This document shows positions 52,759 to 62,957 of a stretch of DNA of 64,000 bases, one piece after another. The position numbers and the translations under genes are program-made. Position 1 is the first letter of the stretch. Each line of letters opens with the position of its first letter. Source of the DNA: Elusimicrobiota bacterium (GTDB taxonomy: Bacteria; Elusimicrobiota; Elusimicrobia; UBA1565; UBA9628); NCBI GenBank assembly GCA_023213235.1, contig CP096137.1, positions 2,152,908-2,216,907 on the forward strand, given 5' to 3'. Below the pieces are notes generated by a model, which was given only the letters and a program-made list of their open reading frames with translations, was not told the origin of the DNA and did not search any database.

Positions 52759-54026
52759 CCTGGCTCGCCCTCGGCGGCTTCGGCGCGGCGGCCCTCGCGG
52801 GCGCGCCGGTGTTCGCCCTGCTGGCGGCGCTGGCCTTGTGGCTCTTCCACGGCGCGGGCATCGAGCCCACGGCGGTCATCATCGAGCTCGCGCGCCTCTC
52901 CTCTCTGCCGTCTCTGATCGCCGTCCCTCTGTTCACGTTCGCCGGCTATCTGCTCGCCGAGAGCGGCGCGCCGCGGCGCCTCGTGGCCCTCGCCGAGGCC
53001 CTTTTCGGCTGGCTCCCCGGCGGCGTCGCCGTCGCGGGCCTGTGCGCGTGCGCGCTGTTCACCGCGTTCACGGGCGCGTCGGGCGTGACGATCATCGCCC
53101 TCGGCGGCCTGATCTTTCCGCTGCTGCGCCGCCAGGGCTATCCGGAGGCGTTCTCCCTCGGGCTGATCACGACCACGGGCTCGCTGGGCCTCATGTTCCC
53201 GCCGAGCCTTCCGATCATCTTATACGCCCTCGTGGGGAAGATCTCGATCGACAAGCTCTTCGCCGCGGCCGCGGTGCCCGGCCTGCTGCTGCTGCTCGCG
53301 CTCGCCGTCTACGCCTACGTCGTCGCCCGGCGCGAAAACGTCAAGCCGATCCCGTTCTCCTGGAAGGCGCTGCGCGCGGCGGCCCGGGAAGCGATCTGGG
53401 AAATCCCGTTGCCGCTCGTCGTCATCGGGGGCATCTACGGAGGGCTCTTCACGGCCTCGGAGGCCGCGGCCGTCATGGCGTTCTACGTGATGGTCGCCGA
53501 GGTGCTCATCTACAAGGACGTGCCGTGGACGAAGCTTCCCGGCGTCGCGCGCGAGAGCATGATCCTCGTCGGCGCCATCCTCATCGTGCTCGGCTGCGCG
53601 CTCGGCCTGACGAGCTACATGATCGACGCCGACGTGCCGGGCCGCATCTTCGCGTTCCTGCACGAGCACGTGAAGTCCCCGTGGGGCTTCCTCGCGATTC
53701 TCAACGTGTTCCTGCTCGTCGTGAACATGGTCGAGATCTTCTCGGCCATCGTCATCGTGGTGCCCATCATCGCTCCGGTCGCGACGCAGTACGGCATCGA
53801 CCCCGTGCACCTCGGCGCCCTGTTCCTGCTCAACCTCGAGATCGGCTACATGACGCCGCCGCTCGGCCTCAACCTTTTCCTGTCGTCGCGCCGCTTCGAC
53901 AAGCCGCTGCCGGCGCTGTACCGCGCCGTCGCGCCCTTCTGGCTGCTGCTCGTCGGCGCCCTGATCGTCGTCACCTACTGGCCCGGGCTGAGCCTCTGGC
54001 TGCCCCGCCTCCTCGAGATACCATGA
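52755..54026 (+). CDS. dctM: TRAP transporter large membrane subunit DctM
   Basis: 423 residues, intact, about twelve transmembrane helices. IAVPLFTFAGYLLAESGAPR, LFTAFTGASGVTIIALGGLI, GSLGLMFPPSLPIILYALVG and EIGYMTPPLGLNLFLSSRRF are the family hallmarks (two GxxFxPS/PP-type repeats forming the substrate site). It moves solute using the sodium gradient. GTG at 52755 overlaps the dctQ stop, and its own stop overlaps the LOG-family ATG. Confidence 0.93.
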   Translation: MTWLALGGFGAAALAGAPVFALLAALALWLFHGAGIEPTAVIIELARLSSLPSLIAVPLFTFAGYLLAESGAPRRLVALAEALFGWLPGGVAVAGLCACALFTAFTGASGVTIIALGGLIFPLLRRQGYPEAFSLGLITTTGSLGLMFPPSLPIILYALVGKISIDKLFAAAAVPGLLLLLALAVYAYVVARRENVKPIPFSWKALRAAAREAIWEIPLPLVVIGGIYGGLFTASEAAAVMAFYVMVAEVLIYKDVPWTKLPGVARESMILVGAILIVLGCALGLTSYMIDADVPGRIFAFLHEHVKSPWGFLAILNVFLLVVNMVEIFSAIVIVVPIIAPVATQYGIDPVHLGALFLLNLEIGYMTPPLGLNLFLSSRRFDKPLPALYRAVAPFWLLLVGALIVVTYWPGLSLWLPRLLEIP

Positions 54027-54904
54027 ACCCCAAGAACACCCGCGAGCTGCTCCCCGAACAAAGGGAGGCGCTGCTCAAGAAGATCCGCGACTCCCACGCC
54101 TACCTCAAGGCCTACGCCGACATGGACTTCATGGGGCGCAAGGACCTGCGCTCGGTGCGCCTGCAGCTCGAGCTGCTGAAGCCCGAGCTGATCCTTCGAG
54201 AGCACAAGATCCGCTCGACGATCGTCGTCTTCGGCTCGGCGCGCATCCTGTCGGGCGAAGAAGCCCGGCGCCGCCTGCTCGTCGCCCAGGAAAACCTCGC
54301 CGGAAGGCCTCGCGACGTCGAGCTCAAGCGCCTGGTCGTCGACGCCGAGAAGAAGGTGGAGCTCTCGCACTGGTACGAGGAAGCGCGCCGCTTCTCCGCG
54401 CTCCTGTCGAAGGCGCAGCAGGCCGGCCAGGACCTCGAGCACGTGATCGTCACCGGCGGCGGGCCCGGGATCATGGAGGCCGCCAACCGCGGCGCCTGGG
54501 AGTGCGGCGCCAAGAGCATCGGCCTGAACATCACCCTGCCGCACGAGCAGGATCCCAACCCCTACATCACGCCCGAGCTGTGCTTCCAGTTCCACTACTT
54601 CTCGCTGCGCAAGATGCACTTCCTGATGCGCGCCAAGGCACTCGTCGCGTTCCCGGGCGGCTACGGCACGCTCGACGAGCTGTTCGAAACGCTGACCCTC
54701 GTTCAGACGGGCAAGAAGCGAGCGCTGCCGATCGTCCTCGTCGGCAAGCAGTTCTGGAAGCGCCTCATCGACTTCGACTACCTCGCCGAGCTCGGCATGA
54801 CCAACTGGGAGGACAACAAGCTCTTCAAGATGGTCGACACCGCCGAGGAAGGCTGGGCGCACATCCGGAACTTCTGGAAGGCGCACCGGGGCGCGGTCGG
54901 ATGA
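54023..54904 (+). CDS. LOG-family (TIGR00730-type) Rossmann protein
   Basis: 293 residues, intact. STIVVFGSARILSGEEARRR, HVIVTGGGPGIMEAANRGAW and VAFPGGYGTLDELFETLTLV carry the family PGGxGTxxE motif. Members are cytokinin riboside 5'-monophosphate phosphoribohydrolases or nucleotide-binding proteins of unknown use, long mis-called lysine decarboxylases. The N-terminal 60-residue helical extension is longer than in short LOG proteins. Translationally coupled to dctM and to the following TPR gene. Confidence 0.87.
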   Translation: MNPKNTRELLPEQREALLKKIRDSHAYLKAYADMDFMGRKDLRSVRLQLELLKPELILREHKIRSTIVVFGSARILSGEEARRRLLVAQENLAGRPRDVELKRLVVDAEKKVELSHWYEEARRFSALLSKAQQAGQDLEHVIVTGGGPGIMEAANRGAWECGAKSIGLNITLPHEQDPNPYITPELCFQFHYFSLRKMHFLMRAKALVAFPGGYGTLDELFETLTLVQTGKKRALPIVLVGKQFWKRLIDFDYLAELGMTNWEDNKLFKMVDTAEEGWAHIRNFWKAHRGAVG

Positions 54905-55889
54905 CCGGAGCCCTGCTCGCCGTCGCGCTCGCGGCCCCCGCACGGGCGGCGAGCCCGTTCGTCGAGCAGCTCCGCAAGGCCGAGTCGCGCGACGAGCGCG
55001 ACCAGGAGCGCATCGAGTTCGCGACGCGCGCGTTGCGCGCCTGGGTCCCGGCCGACGGGCGGCCGCTGCTGGCCCACGCGCACTTCGCGCGCGCGGTGGG
55101 GAGTCGGCCCTGTTCGACGACCGCGCCGCCGACGAGGACCTCACGAAGGCGCTCGAGATCGACCCGCGCAACGACCGCGCGCGCCTGATGCGCTCGAAGA
55201 CGCGCGTCGCGCTCGGGCGCGGCGCCGAGGCCGAGGCCGACGCGCTCGAGTACTGCGCCGCGCGTCCCGACGACGCCGACGGCTGGCTCGCGCTCGGCGA
55301 CGCGCGCCTGGCCATGGGCCCGCCCAAGGCCGGCGCGCAGGCGCGCGCCGCCTTCGCCAAGGCCGCGGCGATCCTCGGGCCCGGCGATCCGCGCCCGAGC
55401 CTGGGCGAGGGCTGGTCGTTCCTCGTCTTGCGCAAGCCGCGCGAGGCGCTCGCCGCCCTGACGGCCGCCGCCGAGGACCCGAAGAAGCACCGCGCCGAGA
55501 TCCTCGCGACCCGCTCGCGCGCCCACTCCTCGCTCGGCGACTGGGCCGCCGCCTCCGACGACCTCGGCCGCGCGATCCCGGACCTCGAGCGGCGCCTCGA
55601 GGACCGCCGCCGCATCGGCGCGGCGAAGGCCGGCGTTGACGCCGCGCGCCTGACGCTCGCCGACGCGTACTGGCGTCGAGGGCTCGCGGGCGAAGCTCTC
55701 GATAGAAAGGCCGAAGCTCTGCTCGACCACAAGCAGGCCTGCGGCCTCGGCCTGCCCGCCGCCTGCGCGCGCGTCGCCTCCCTCGAGAAGCCGCAGCCCA
55801 AGCCGAAGCCCGCGCCGAAGGCGCCGCCCAAGCCCAAGCGCAAGAAGAACCCGAAGGGGGACTCCGGCGAACGGATTTATGCGAACTAA
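54901..55889 (+). CDS. Exported TPR-like protein with basic C-terminal tail
   Basis: About 329 residues. A short signal peptide (GALLAVALAAPARAAS) is followed by helical repeats (LTKALEIDPRNDRARLMRSK; ADGWLALGDARLAMG) typical of TPRs. A Lys/Pro-rich tail (KPQPKPKPAPKAPPKPKRKK) near the C-terminus could bind peptidoglycan or an anionic polymer. One frame break at GGGG 55098-55101. The ATG overlaps the LOG stop, and the 3' end overlaps the next TPR gene by 11 bp. Confidence 0.7.
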
Positions 55890-57081
55890 TTTCCTGCTGC
55901 TGGCGCTCCTGCTCCTGCCCGGCGCCGCCTCGGCCGGCGGCGCGCGCACCACGCCCGCCGCCGAGGCCAAACTCGACGAAGGCCTCACCGCGCTGTACGG
56001 CCTCGACTACCCGCGCTCGCGCCGCGCCGCGCGCGAGCTCATCGAGATGGACCCCGACAATCCCTTCGGCTACCTCTTCGAGGCCGGCGCCATCTGGTGG
56101 CAGGCCTCGCAGGAGTTCGGCCTGTTCAAGGACACTCCGACCTTGCAGGGCCTCTTCGAGCAGGACATCGAGGCCGGCGTGCGCAAGGCCGAGGCCTACA
56201 TCGACTCCAAGGACCGGCAGACCAAGATGGACGGCCTCTTCGTCTCCGGCATGACCCTCGGCGTGCGCGGCCAGTGGAACCTCATGAAGCGCAACTGGTG
56301 GGCCGCGCTCAGCGACGGCAAGGCCTCCATGAAGCGCCTCAAGAAGCTCAACAAGATGGACGACGAGTACGAGGACGCCTACCTCGGCCTCGGCGTCTTC
56401 GACTACCAGGCCGCGCACCTCTCCGGCGTGGCCAAGCTCGGCGCGATCTTCGGCCTGCGCGGCGACGAGAAGCGCGGCCTCGAGCGCATCCGCCGCGCCG
56501 TCGAGAAGGCCGGCTTCGCCCGGCGCCAGGCCGCGCAGATGCTCGCCTCCATCTACATCATCGACCTGCGCGAGAACGAGAAGGGCCTCGAGGTCGTCCA
56601 GCTCCTCAAGAAGGACTTCCCGGACAGCGTCTACTTCGTCTACCTCGACGCGCTGCTGCGCCACCGTCTCGGCGACTTCGAGGGTTCGCTGGCCTCCGCG
56701 CGCGAGATCCACAAGCGCCTGGCCGCCGACACGAAGGCGTTCCGGCCGAAGTGGCTGACCTTGGTCTGCGGGCTCTCCGGCGCCGACTGCCTGGGCAAGA
56801 CCGACCTGGAGCCGGCCCTCTTGTGGCTCGACCGCGCGCTCGAGGCGACCGCCAAGGACAAGGCCGCCAAGAACGACTCCTTCCGCACCTTCCTGCGCCT
56901 GCTGCGCGCCACGGCGCTCGACGCGCTCGGCCGCCGCGACGAGGCGGTCAAGGACTACCAGCAGGTCGAGTTCAAGCCGGCTCTCGGGGAGTCGCGCGAG
57001 ATCGCTCGCGCCTGCCTGTCGTCTCCGTGCACGCGCGAGGTCACCCTCAAGCGCCTGCGCGACATGGCCAAAGAGCCCTAG
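55879..57081 (+). CDS. Exported TPR-like protein, 400 residues
   Basis: Intact. A signal peptide (NFLLLALLLLPGAASAGG) is followed by repeats such as GLTALYGLDYPRSRRAAREL. A distinctive central block (VSGMTLGVRGQWNLMKRNWW; YEDAYLGLGVFDYQAAHLSG) also occurs in uncharacterised exported TPR proteins of other phyla, as far as I recall. Three cysteines near the C-terminus (CGLSGADC, CLSSPC) could form disulfides. It is the last gene of the TRAP/LOG operon and overlaps a convergent coiled-coil gene by 35 bp. Confidence 0.75.
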   Translation: MRTNFLLLALLLLPGAASAGGARTTPAAEAKLDEGLTALYGLDYPRSRRAARELIEMDPDNPFGYLFEAGAIWWQASQEFGLFKDTPTLQGLFEQDIEAGVRKAEAYIDSKDRQTKMDGLFVSGMTLGVRGQWNLMKRNWWAALSDGKASMKRLKKLNKMDDEYEDAYLGLGVFDYQAAHLSGVAKLGAIFGLRGDEKRGLERIRRAVEKAGFARRQAAQMLASIYIIDLRENEKGLEVVQLLKKDFPDSVYFVYLDALLRHRLGDFEGSLASAREIHKRLAADTKAFRPKWLTLVCGLSGADCLGKTDLEPALLWLDRALEATAKDKAAKNDSFRTFLRLLRATALDALGRRDEAVKDYQQVEFKPALGESREIARACLSSPCTREVTLKRLRDMAKEP

Positions 57082-57807
57082 GCCGGGGGACTTCGCCGCG
57101 CAGCTCGGCGATCTCGCGGCGCAGCGCCGCGTGCACCGCGGCCGCGCGCTGAAGGCTCGACGCCAGACGCGACCGCTCGACGCGCCAGCGCTCGCGCTCG
57201 GCCTGATGCTCGCGCGAGACCTGCTCGGTGCGCGTCAGCGCCGCCTCGAGCCGCCGCGTGAGCCCCTGGATGTCGGCCTGCGCGCGCGCCTCGCGCGCCC
57301 CGGCCTCGGCGGCCGCGCGGTCGAGCGCGGAGTGCGTCGCGCGCAGGTCGCGGCGCAGCGCCTCTTCGACGTCCCGGCGCGTCAGCTCGCCCTGCTCGAC
57401 GGCCTCCTCGGCCTTGCGCCGGAGCGCGGAGAGGCGCACGAGCTCGGCCTGCTGGATCGACAGCCGCCCGCTGAGCGCGGCGGTCTCCGCCATGGCCGCC
57501 TGGCGCACTTTCTGCGCCTCGCTCTCGGCGCGCGCGCGCGCTCCGCCAGCGCCGGGTCGGGCCGCGCCCCGGCGGCGCGCGCGAGAAGCTCCTCGCGCTC
57601 GCGCTCGAGCGCGGCGATGCGCAGCCGCGCCTCCTCCAATTCCCGGGAGCGCTCCTCGATGCCGCGCCGCGCCGCGTCCAGCGCCGCGCGCGTCGACGCC
57701 GACGCCTCGCTCTCGGGCGGGGCGTCCTCTCCGCCGGCCTCGCGCTTGAGCGCGGCCAAGGCCTTCGCCGCCGCGTCCAGCCCGCGCCGCGCGTCGTCCA
57801 GTCTCAT
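57047..57807 (-). CDS. Coiled-coil protein 1
   Basis: About 253 residues, almost entirely heptad-patterned (EERSRELEEARLRIAALERE; RKAEEAVEQGELTRRDVEEA), with no signal or membrane segment. It is probably a cytosolic scaffold. The frame changes in the CG repeat at 57529-57541, where two bases fewer restore the heptads. TAAGCT at 57814-57819 ends 6 nt before the ATG. It is divergent from two more coiled-coil genes, which suggests a shared function. Confidence 0.65.
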
Positions 57808-57813
57808 GCCCGT

Positions 57814-57819
57814 AGCTTA
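57814..57819 (-). promoter_or_regulatory. Putative -10 (TAAGCT) of coiled-coil gene 1
   Basis: TAAGCT on the minus strand ends 6 nt before the ATG at 57807, with no Shine-Dalgarno sequence. Confidence 0.35.
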
Positions 57820-57839
57820 GCCTGACGCCGTTACGAAAT

Positions 57840-57915
57840 GGTGTCAGGCCTCACGATTAACGATTCTCCGCGGTTTAGGCTTTGGGGAGAATCGTTAATC
57901 GTGAGGCCTGACACC
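57840..57915. repeat. Long perfect hairpin element, copy 2
   Basis: A 30 bp perfect inverted repeat (57840-57869 with 57886-57915) and a 16 nt loop. The arms are the same as copy 1 at 43302-43380 but the loop is unrelated. Here it lies between divergent promoters, so it cannot serve as an ordinary terminator. The downstream tail TAACGGTCTCCTA matches copy 1. Confidence 0.85.
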
Positions 57916-57941
57916 CTTTAACGGTCTCCTACATAAACGCC

Positions 57942-57970
57942 TTGAATTCGTAACAGGGAGGGCCTATCCT
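57942..57970 (+). promoter_or_regulatory. Promoter TTGAAT-17-TATCCT of the coiled-coil pair
   Basis: TTGAAT 57942-57947 and TATCCT 57965-57970 are 17 nt apart, and the -10 ends 7 nt before the ATG at 57978. The -35 block GCCTTGAATTCGTAACA is shared with the promoter at 44439. Confidence 0.6.
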
Positions 57971-57977
57971 TGGGGGC

Positions 57978-58648
57978 ATGCCTGAAAAGGACCCAAAAGG
58001 CGACTGGCTGGGGAGATCAACTGGCGCGGCTACCCGCGCCTCTCGCCCATCCCCGACGTCGCCGGCCGCCCCGACGAGCCCGCCGCGCCGCGAGGACGCA
58101 AGTCTCCCGCCCCCGACCACCGGCTCGAGACGCTCGCGCGCGAGAACGAGGCCCTGCGCGCCAAGCTCGACACGATGGCCGCCCTCGTCCACGAATTCGA
58201 GAACCGGCTCTCCGACGCCGCGTCGGCCTACGAGGGCGCCGCGCTCGAAGCCGAGTCCGCGCGGCGGTCCGCCGAGCTCGAGGCCGCCCGCGTCTCGGGC
58301 GAGCTCGAGAGCCTGCGCGCCGAGCTGTCCCGCCGCGACGCGCGCGACCTCTCGCGCGACGCGGACCTCACTCTCGAGCGCGAGCGCCGCGCCGACTGCG
58401 AGAAGGCCCTGCTCGAGGCGCGCCGCCGCCTCACCGATCTCGAGGCCGAGGTCGCCGCGGCGCGCTCGAAGAGCTCCGAGCTGTCGGGCAGCGTGGGCGA
58501 GCTGCGCCGCCAGGCCTCGGCGTCCTCCGAGCGCCTGCTCCAGGCCAAGGCGCTCACCGACCAGGACGTCCAGCTCCTGCGCCAGGAGATGCGCGAGTTC
58601 CTCGCCAAATTCCACCGCATCCAGGAAGATCTCGGAGACAAGCCATGA
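57978..58648 (+). CDS. Coiled-coil protein 2
   Basis: About 223 residues. A short N-terminal region (EINWRGYPRLSPIPDVAG) is followed by a continuous coiled coil (ETLARENEALRAKLDTMAAL; RLTDLEAEVAAARSKSSELS) and a helical C-terminus (QEMREFLAKFHRIQEDLGDK). No signal peptide. One frame break at GGGG 58010-58013. Its stop overlaps the ATG of the GYF-like coiled-coil gene (ATGA). Confidence 0.65.
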
Positions 58649-59666
58649 AATACTGGACCTACATGAAGGGCGAGGTGCCCGGCTCCTACGAGCCCGCCGC
58701 ACTCGTCGCCCTTCCCGGCTTCACGATGACGACGCTCGTCTGCCCCGGGGAGGGGAGATCGCCGAGAAGAACTGGCGCCGCGCCGGCGAGTTCGCCGACA
58801 TCGTCCGCGCCCACGAGGCCCGCCAGTCCGCCCTGCCGCCGGCCGCCCCGCTCGGCGCCCCGTCGTTCGGCACCGGACAGAGCGAGGTCGACGCGCTCCT
58901 CGACACCGCGAGCACGCGCCTGTTCTCCCACGTCGCCGACCTCATGAAGGAGCTCGAGACGCGCCGCGACGAGAAGTCCCTGATCGTCTCTCTGCAGCGC
59001 CAGATCTCCGCCCTCAAGGAAGAGCTCAACTCCGCCCGCGAGGATAAGACCATGCTCGAGATGCGCGTGCCGCGCATCGCCGAGCTGGAAGAAGCCCAGC
59101 GCAAGGACCACGCCGCCTTGACCCAGCTCCAGGCGAACCTGACCACGCGCGAGAACCAGCTCAACGAGGCGCGCGTCGTCGGCGAGCGCATGAAGATGGA
59201 GCTCGAGGGCGCCAAGCGCCGCCTCACCGAGGCGGAGAACGACCTCGGCATCCGCAACCGCCTCGTCGACAAGCTCTCGCACGACCTCTCCGAGAAGGAG
59301 CTCTCGCTGGCCAAGTCCCTCGGCGTCATCCGCCGCCTCGAGGAGGACCTCAACAAGCTCTGCCCGTCTCCGGAACTGCTCAAGCCGGCCGCCGCGCGTC
59401 CCGTCGCGCCTCCTCCGCCGCCTCCCGCGCCCGAGCCCCCGCCCGCGCCGGAGCTCGCCCCCGAGCCCGCCCCGAACCGCGTCCTCTCCGTTCCGCCCGC
59501 CGCCGAGATCAAGACGCCCGTGCCCTCGCCCGGCTCCTTCACCAGCGACGAGCCGCCGCCTCCTCCGCCGTACCTCGAACCCCACCACCCGGTCGCCGAA
59601 ACCCCCAAGGCCCAGCAGGCCTTGATGACCTTCCTCCGGAAGGTCTTCCCTGGGCAGACGCACTAG
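58645..59666 (+). CDS. GYF_2-like domain, coiled-coil and proline-rich protein
   Basis: About 340 residues. The N-terminus (YWTYMKGEVPGSYEPAALVA, then TTLVCPGEGEIAEKNWRRAG) resembles the GYF_2 module, which binds proline-rich peptides. A 200-residue coiled coil follows (RQISALKEELNSAREDKTML), then a proline-rich tail containing PPPPPPAPEPPPAPE. The proline tract could be a ligand for its own GYF-like domain, implying self-association. One frame break at GGGG 58752-58755. It ends 30 bp before the groES promoter. Confidence 0.68.
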
Positions 59667-59697
59667 GCGCCACTAAGCTAGCAGTCCCATCATCCGA

Positions 59698-59727
59698 TTG
59701 ACAGCTTTCAATCCCGCGTGCTATAAT
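59698..59727 (+). promoter_or_regulatory. Sigma-70-type promoter of groESL
   Basis: TTGACA 59698-59703 and TATAAT 59722-59727 with an 18 nt spacer, near consensus. The -10 abuts the CIRCE element. Confidence 0.85.
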
Positions 59728-59753
59728 TAGCACTAGGCGGTTGAGAGTGCCAG
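59727..59753. promoter_or_regulatory. CIRCE element (HrcA operator)
   Basis: TTAGCACTA-N9-GAGTGCCAG, matching the TTAGCACTC-N9-GAGTGCTAA consensus at 15 of 18 arm positions. It overlaps the transcription start region, so HrcA repression with heat-shock release is expected. Confidence 0.88.
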
Positions 59754-59799
59754 CACTCCTCCGCCGGATTTGACGTTAGACCCAACGGAGGTATTTCAG

Positions 59800-60111
59800 A
59801 TGGCCGAAGCGACCCTCAGCAAGATCAAGATCCAGCCCCTCGGCGACCGCGTGCTCGTGAAGGCGGTCGAAGCCAAGGAAACGAAGCGCGGCGGGATCAT
59901 CATCCCCGACTCCGCCAAGGAGAAGCCGCAGGAAGGCACCGTCGTCGCGACGGGCAAGGGCAAGACCACGGACGACGGCAAGGTCATCCCCATGGACGTC
60001 AAGGCCGGCGACACCATCCTCTACGGCAAGTACTCGGGCAACGAGATCAAGCTCGACGGCGAGGACTACCTGATCATGCACCAGGACGACATCCTGGGCA
60101 TCCTGAAGTAA
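59800..60111 (+). CDS. groES: Co-chaperonin GroES
   Basis: 103 residues, intact. [20 protein letters not shown], then [20 protein letters not shown] (mobile loop), [19 protein letters not shown] and a final [14 protein letters not shown] are canonical. It caps the GroEL cavity. ATG at 59800 with GGAGG nine nt upstream. First gene of the CIRCE-controlled operon. Confidence 0.98.
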   Translation: MAEATLSKIKIQPLGDRVLVKAVEAKETKRGGIIIPDSAKEKPQEGTVVATGKGKTTDDGKVIPMDVKAGDTILYGKYSGNEIKLDGEDYLIMHQDDILGILK

Positions 60112-60125
60112 CCACCACCTTATAA

Positions 60126-61772
<1,647 letters not shown>

Positions 61773-61778
61773 ACCTTT

Positions 61779-61800
61779 GAACTCGCACCGGTGCGAGTTC
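61779..61800. repeat. 22 bp perfect palindrome after groEL
   Basis: GAACTCGCACC and its exact complement GGTGCGAGTTC abut each other with no spacer. No T tract follows, so it is not a classical terminator by itself; it may protect the mRNA end or act with the terminator downstream. Confidence 0.6.
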
Positions 61801-61821
61801 GCTAGGAACTGACGGACAACC

Positions 61822-61855
61822 AGCCCCCGGGTTCGCAAGAGCCCGGGGGCTTTCT
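61822..61855 (+). terminator. Intrinsic terminator of groESL
   Basis: Ten-pair stem AGCCCCCGGG / CCCGGGGGCT with a ten-nt loop, followed by TTCTT. Confidence 0.85.
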
Positions 61856-61879
61856 TAAAAACAGATTACAGGAGACGCC

Positions 61880-62287
61880 ATGACCACCTCCGCCCCCAAG
61901 AAGCTCGCCATCTCCGCCGCCGACTACTTCGCCGCCAAGCTCGCCTATGAGATGACCCCGTTCTCGCTGAAAGGCCTGCTCATCGACAAGCGCGAGACGT
62001 CCTGCGGCCTGACGCCGTCGCAGGTGCTCGTGCTCGACGTGCGCTCGACCGAGGATTACGCGAAGGGCCACATCCCCGGCGCGAAGAACATTCCGTTGGC
62101 CGATCTGCCGAGCAAGCTGAATACGCTCCCGAAGGACAAGGCCCTCGTGACCTACTGCGGCAACATCACCTGCGCCCTGGCCCCGAAGGCCGCGTACAAG
62201 CTTGCCGAGGCCGGCTTCGAGAACGTCATGGAGCTGTTCGGCGGCCTCCAGACCTGGCAGGACAAGGGCTTCCCGATCGAGAAGTAG
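61880..62287 (+). CDS. Single-domain rhodanese 1 of a tandem triplet
   Basis: 135 residues, intact. A short N-terminal helix (ADYFAAKLAYEMTPFSLKGL) precedes the rhodanese core: VLVLDVRSTEDYAKGHIPGA, LVTYCGNITCALAPKAAYKL (active-site Cys followed by a second Cys five residues later) and ELFGGLQTWQDKGFPIEK. It likely handles sulfane sulfur. It has no signal peptide, so it is cytosolic. AGGAGA lies 7 nt before the ATG. It sits between two terminators, so it has its own transcription unit, directly after groEL. Confidence 0.88.
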   Translation: MTTSAPKKLAISAADYFAAKLAYEMTPFSLKGLLIDKRETSCGLTPSQVLVLDVRSTEDYAKGHIPGAKNIPLADLPSKLNTLPKDKALVTYCGNITCALAPKAAYKLAEAGFENVMELFGGLQTWQDKGFPIEK

Positions 62288-62308
62288 CCGATCGCGGCGT
62301 CCGCACGG

Positions 62309-62340
62309 GAGCGCCCTCCGGAAGGGGGCGCTCTTATTTT
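62309..62340 (+). terminator. Terminator of rhodanese 1
   Basis: GAGCGCCC / GGGCGCTC stem (62309-62316 with 62326-62333) followed by TTATTTT. Confidence 0.85.
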
Positions 62341-62410
62341 CGTCACAGGGCCGCCGTGGGGGAAGCGGAGTTCCGGGGCTATCCTATGGTCACCCCTCGG
62401 AGGAGGCGTT

Positions 62411-62791
62411 ATGGAGCATTCCACCGAGACGAAGCCGTCGTCGTCCGCCGCGGATTACTTCCGGAACAAGCTCGCGTACGAGATGAGCCCGTACACGCTC
62501 AACGCGCACATCGAGAAGGACTCGCCCGCGTACTACGTCGTGGACGTCCGTTCCAAGGAGCAGTTCGCCGAGGGCCACCTGCCGCGCGCGAACAACGTCC
62601 CTCTGGCCGAACTGCCGAAGAGGCTGGCCTTGCTGCCGAAGGACAAGATGATCATCACCTACTGCGGGAGCCTGACCTGCCAGCTCGCCCCGACCGCGGC
62701 GCTGCAGCTCGCGGAGAAGGGCTTCAAGGTCATGGAGTTGCACGGCGGTTTCAAGGAGTGGCAGGATGGCGGGTATCCGGTCGAGAAGTAG
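62411..62791 (+). CDS. Single-domain rhodanese 2
   Basis: 126 residues, intact. Same layout as its neighbours: ADYFRNKLAYEMSPYTLNAH, then YYVVDVRSKEQFAEGHLPRA, ITYCGSLTCQLAPTAALQLA and ELHGGFKEWQDGGYPVEK. The shared YCGxxTCxLAP loop shows descent by tandem duplication. A GGAGGAGG Shine-Dalgarno sequence precedes the ATG. Confidence 0.88.
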   Translation: MEHSTETKPSSSAADYFRNKLAYEMSPYTLNAHIEKDSPAYYVVDVRSKEQFAEGHLPRANNVPLAELPKRLALLPKDKMIITYCGSLTCQLAPTAALQLAEKGFKVMELHGGFKEWQDGGYPVEK

Positions 62792-62795
62792 GCGA

Positions 62796-62825
62796 AGCGC
62801 CCTCCGAAAGGGGGCGCTCTTCTTT
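62796..62825 (+). terminator. Terminator of rhodanese 2
   Basis: AGCGCCC / GGGCGCT stem (62796-62802 with 62812-62818) followed by CTCTTCTTT. Nearly the same sequence as the terminator of rhodanese 1, which implies that gene and terminator were duplicated together. Confidence 0.85.
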
Positions 62826-62836
62826 GCAAGAGTGCA

Positions 62837-62865
62837 AGGCCTGACACCGTCTTAAGCCTGGCACC
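62837..62865. repeat. GTGTCAGGC-family repeat fragment
   Basis: AGGCCTGACACC followed by AAGCCTGGCACC, two degenerate direct copies of the arm end of the long hairpin elements. The second half is identical to 41771-41782. Confidence 0.6.
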
Positions 62866-62957
62866 GGGCTACGAAAGCGGTACGCGGGCGTCATTTTTCC
62901 GATATAACAATACTGATAACCTGGGGTCACGCCGTTGATACCAGTCCAGGAGACACC

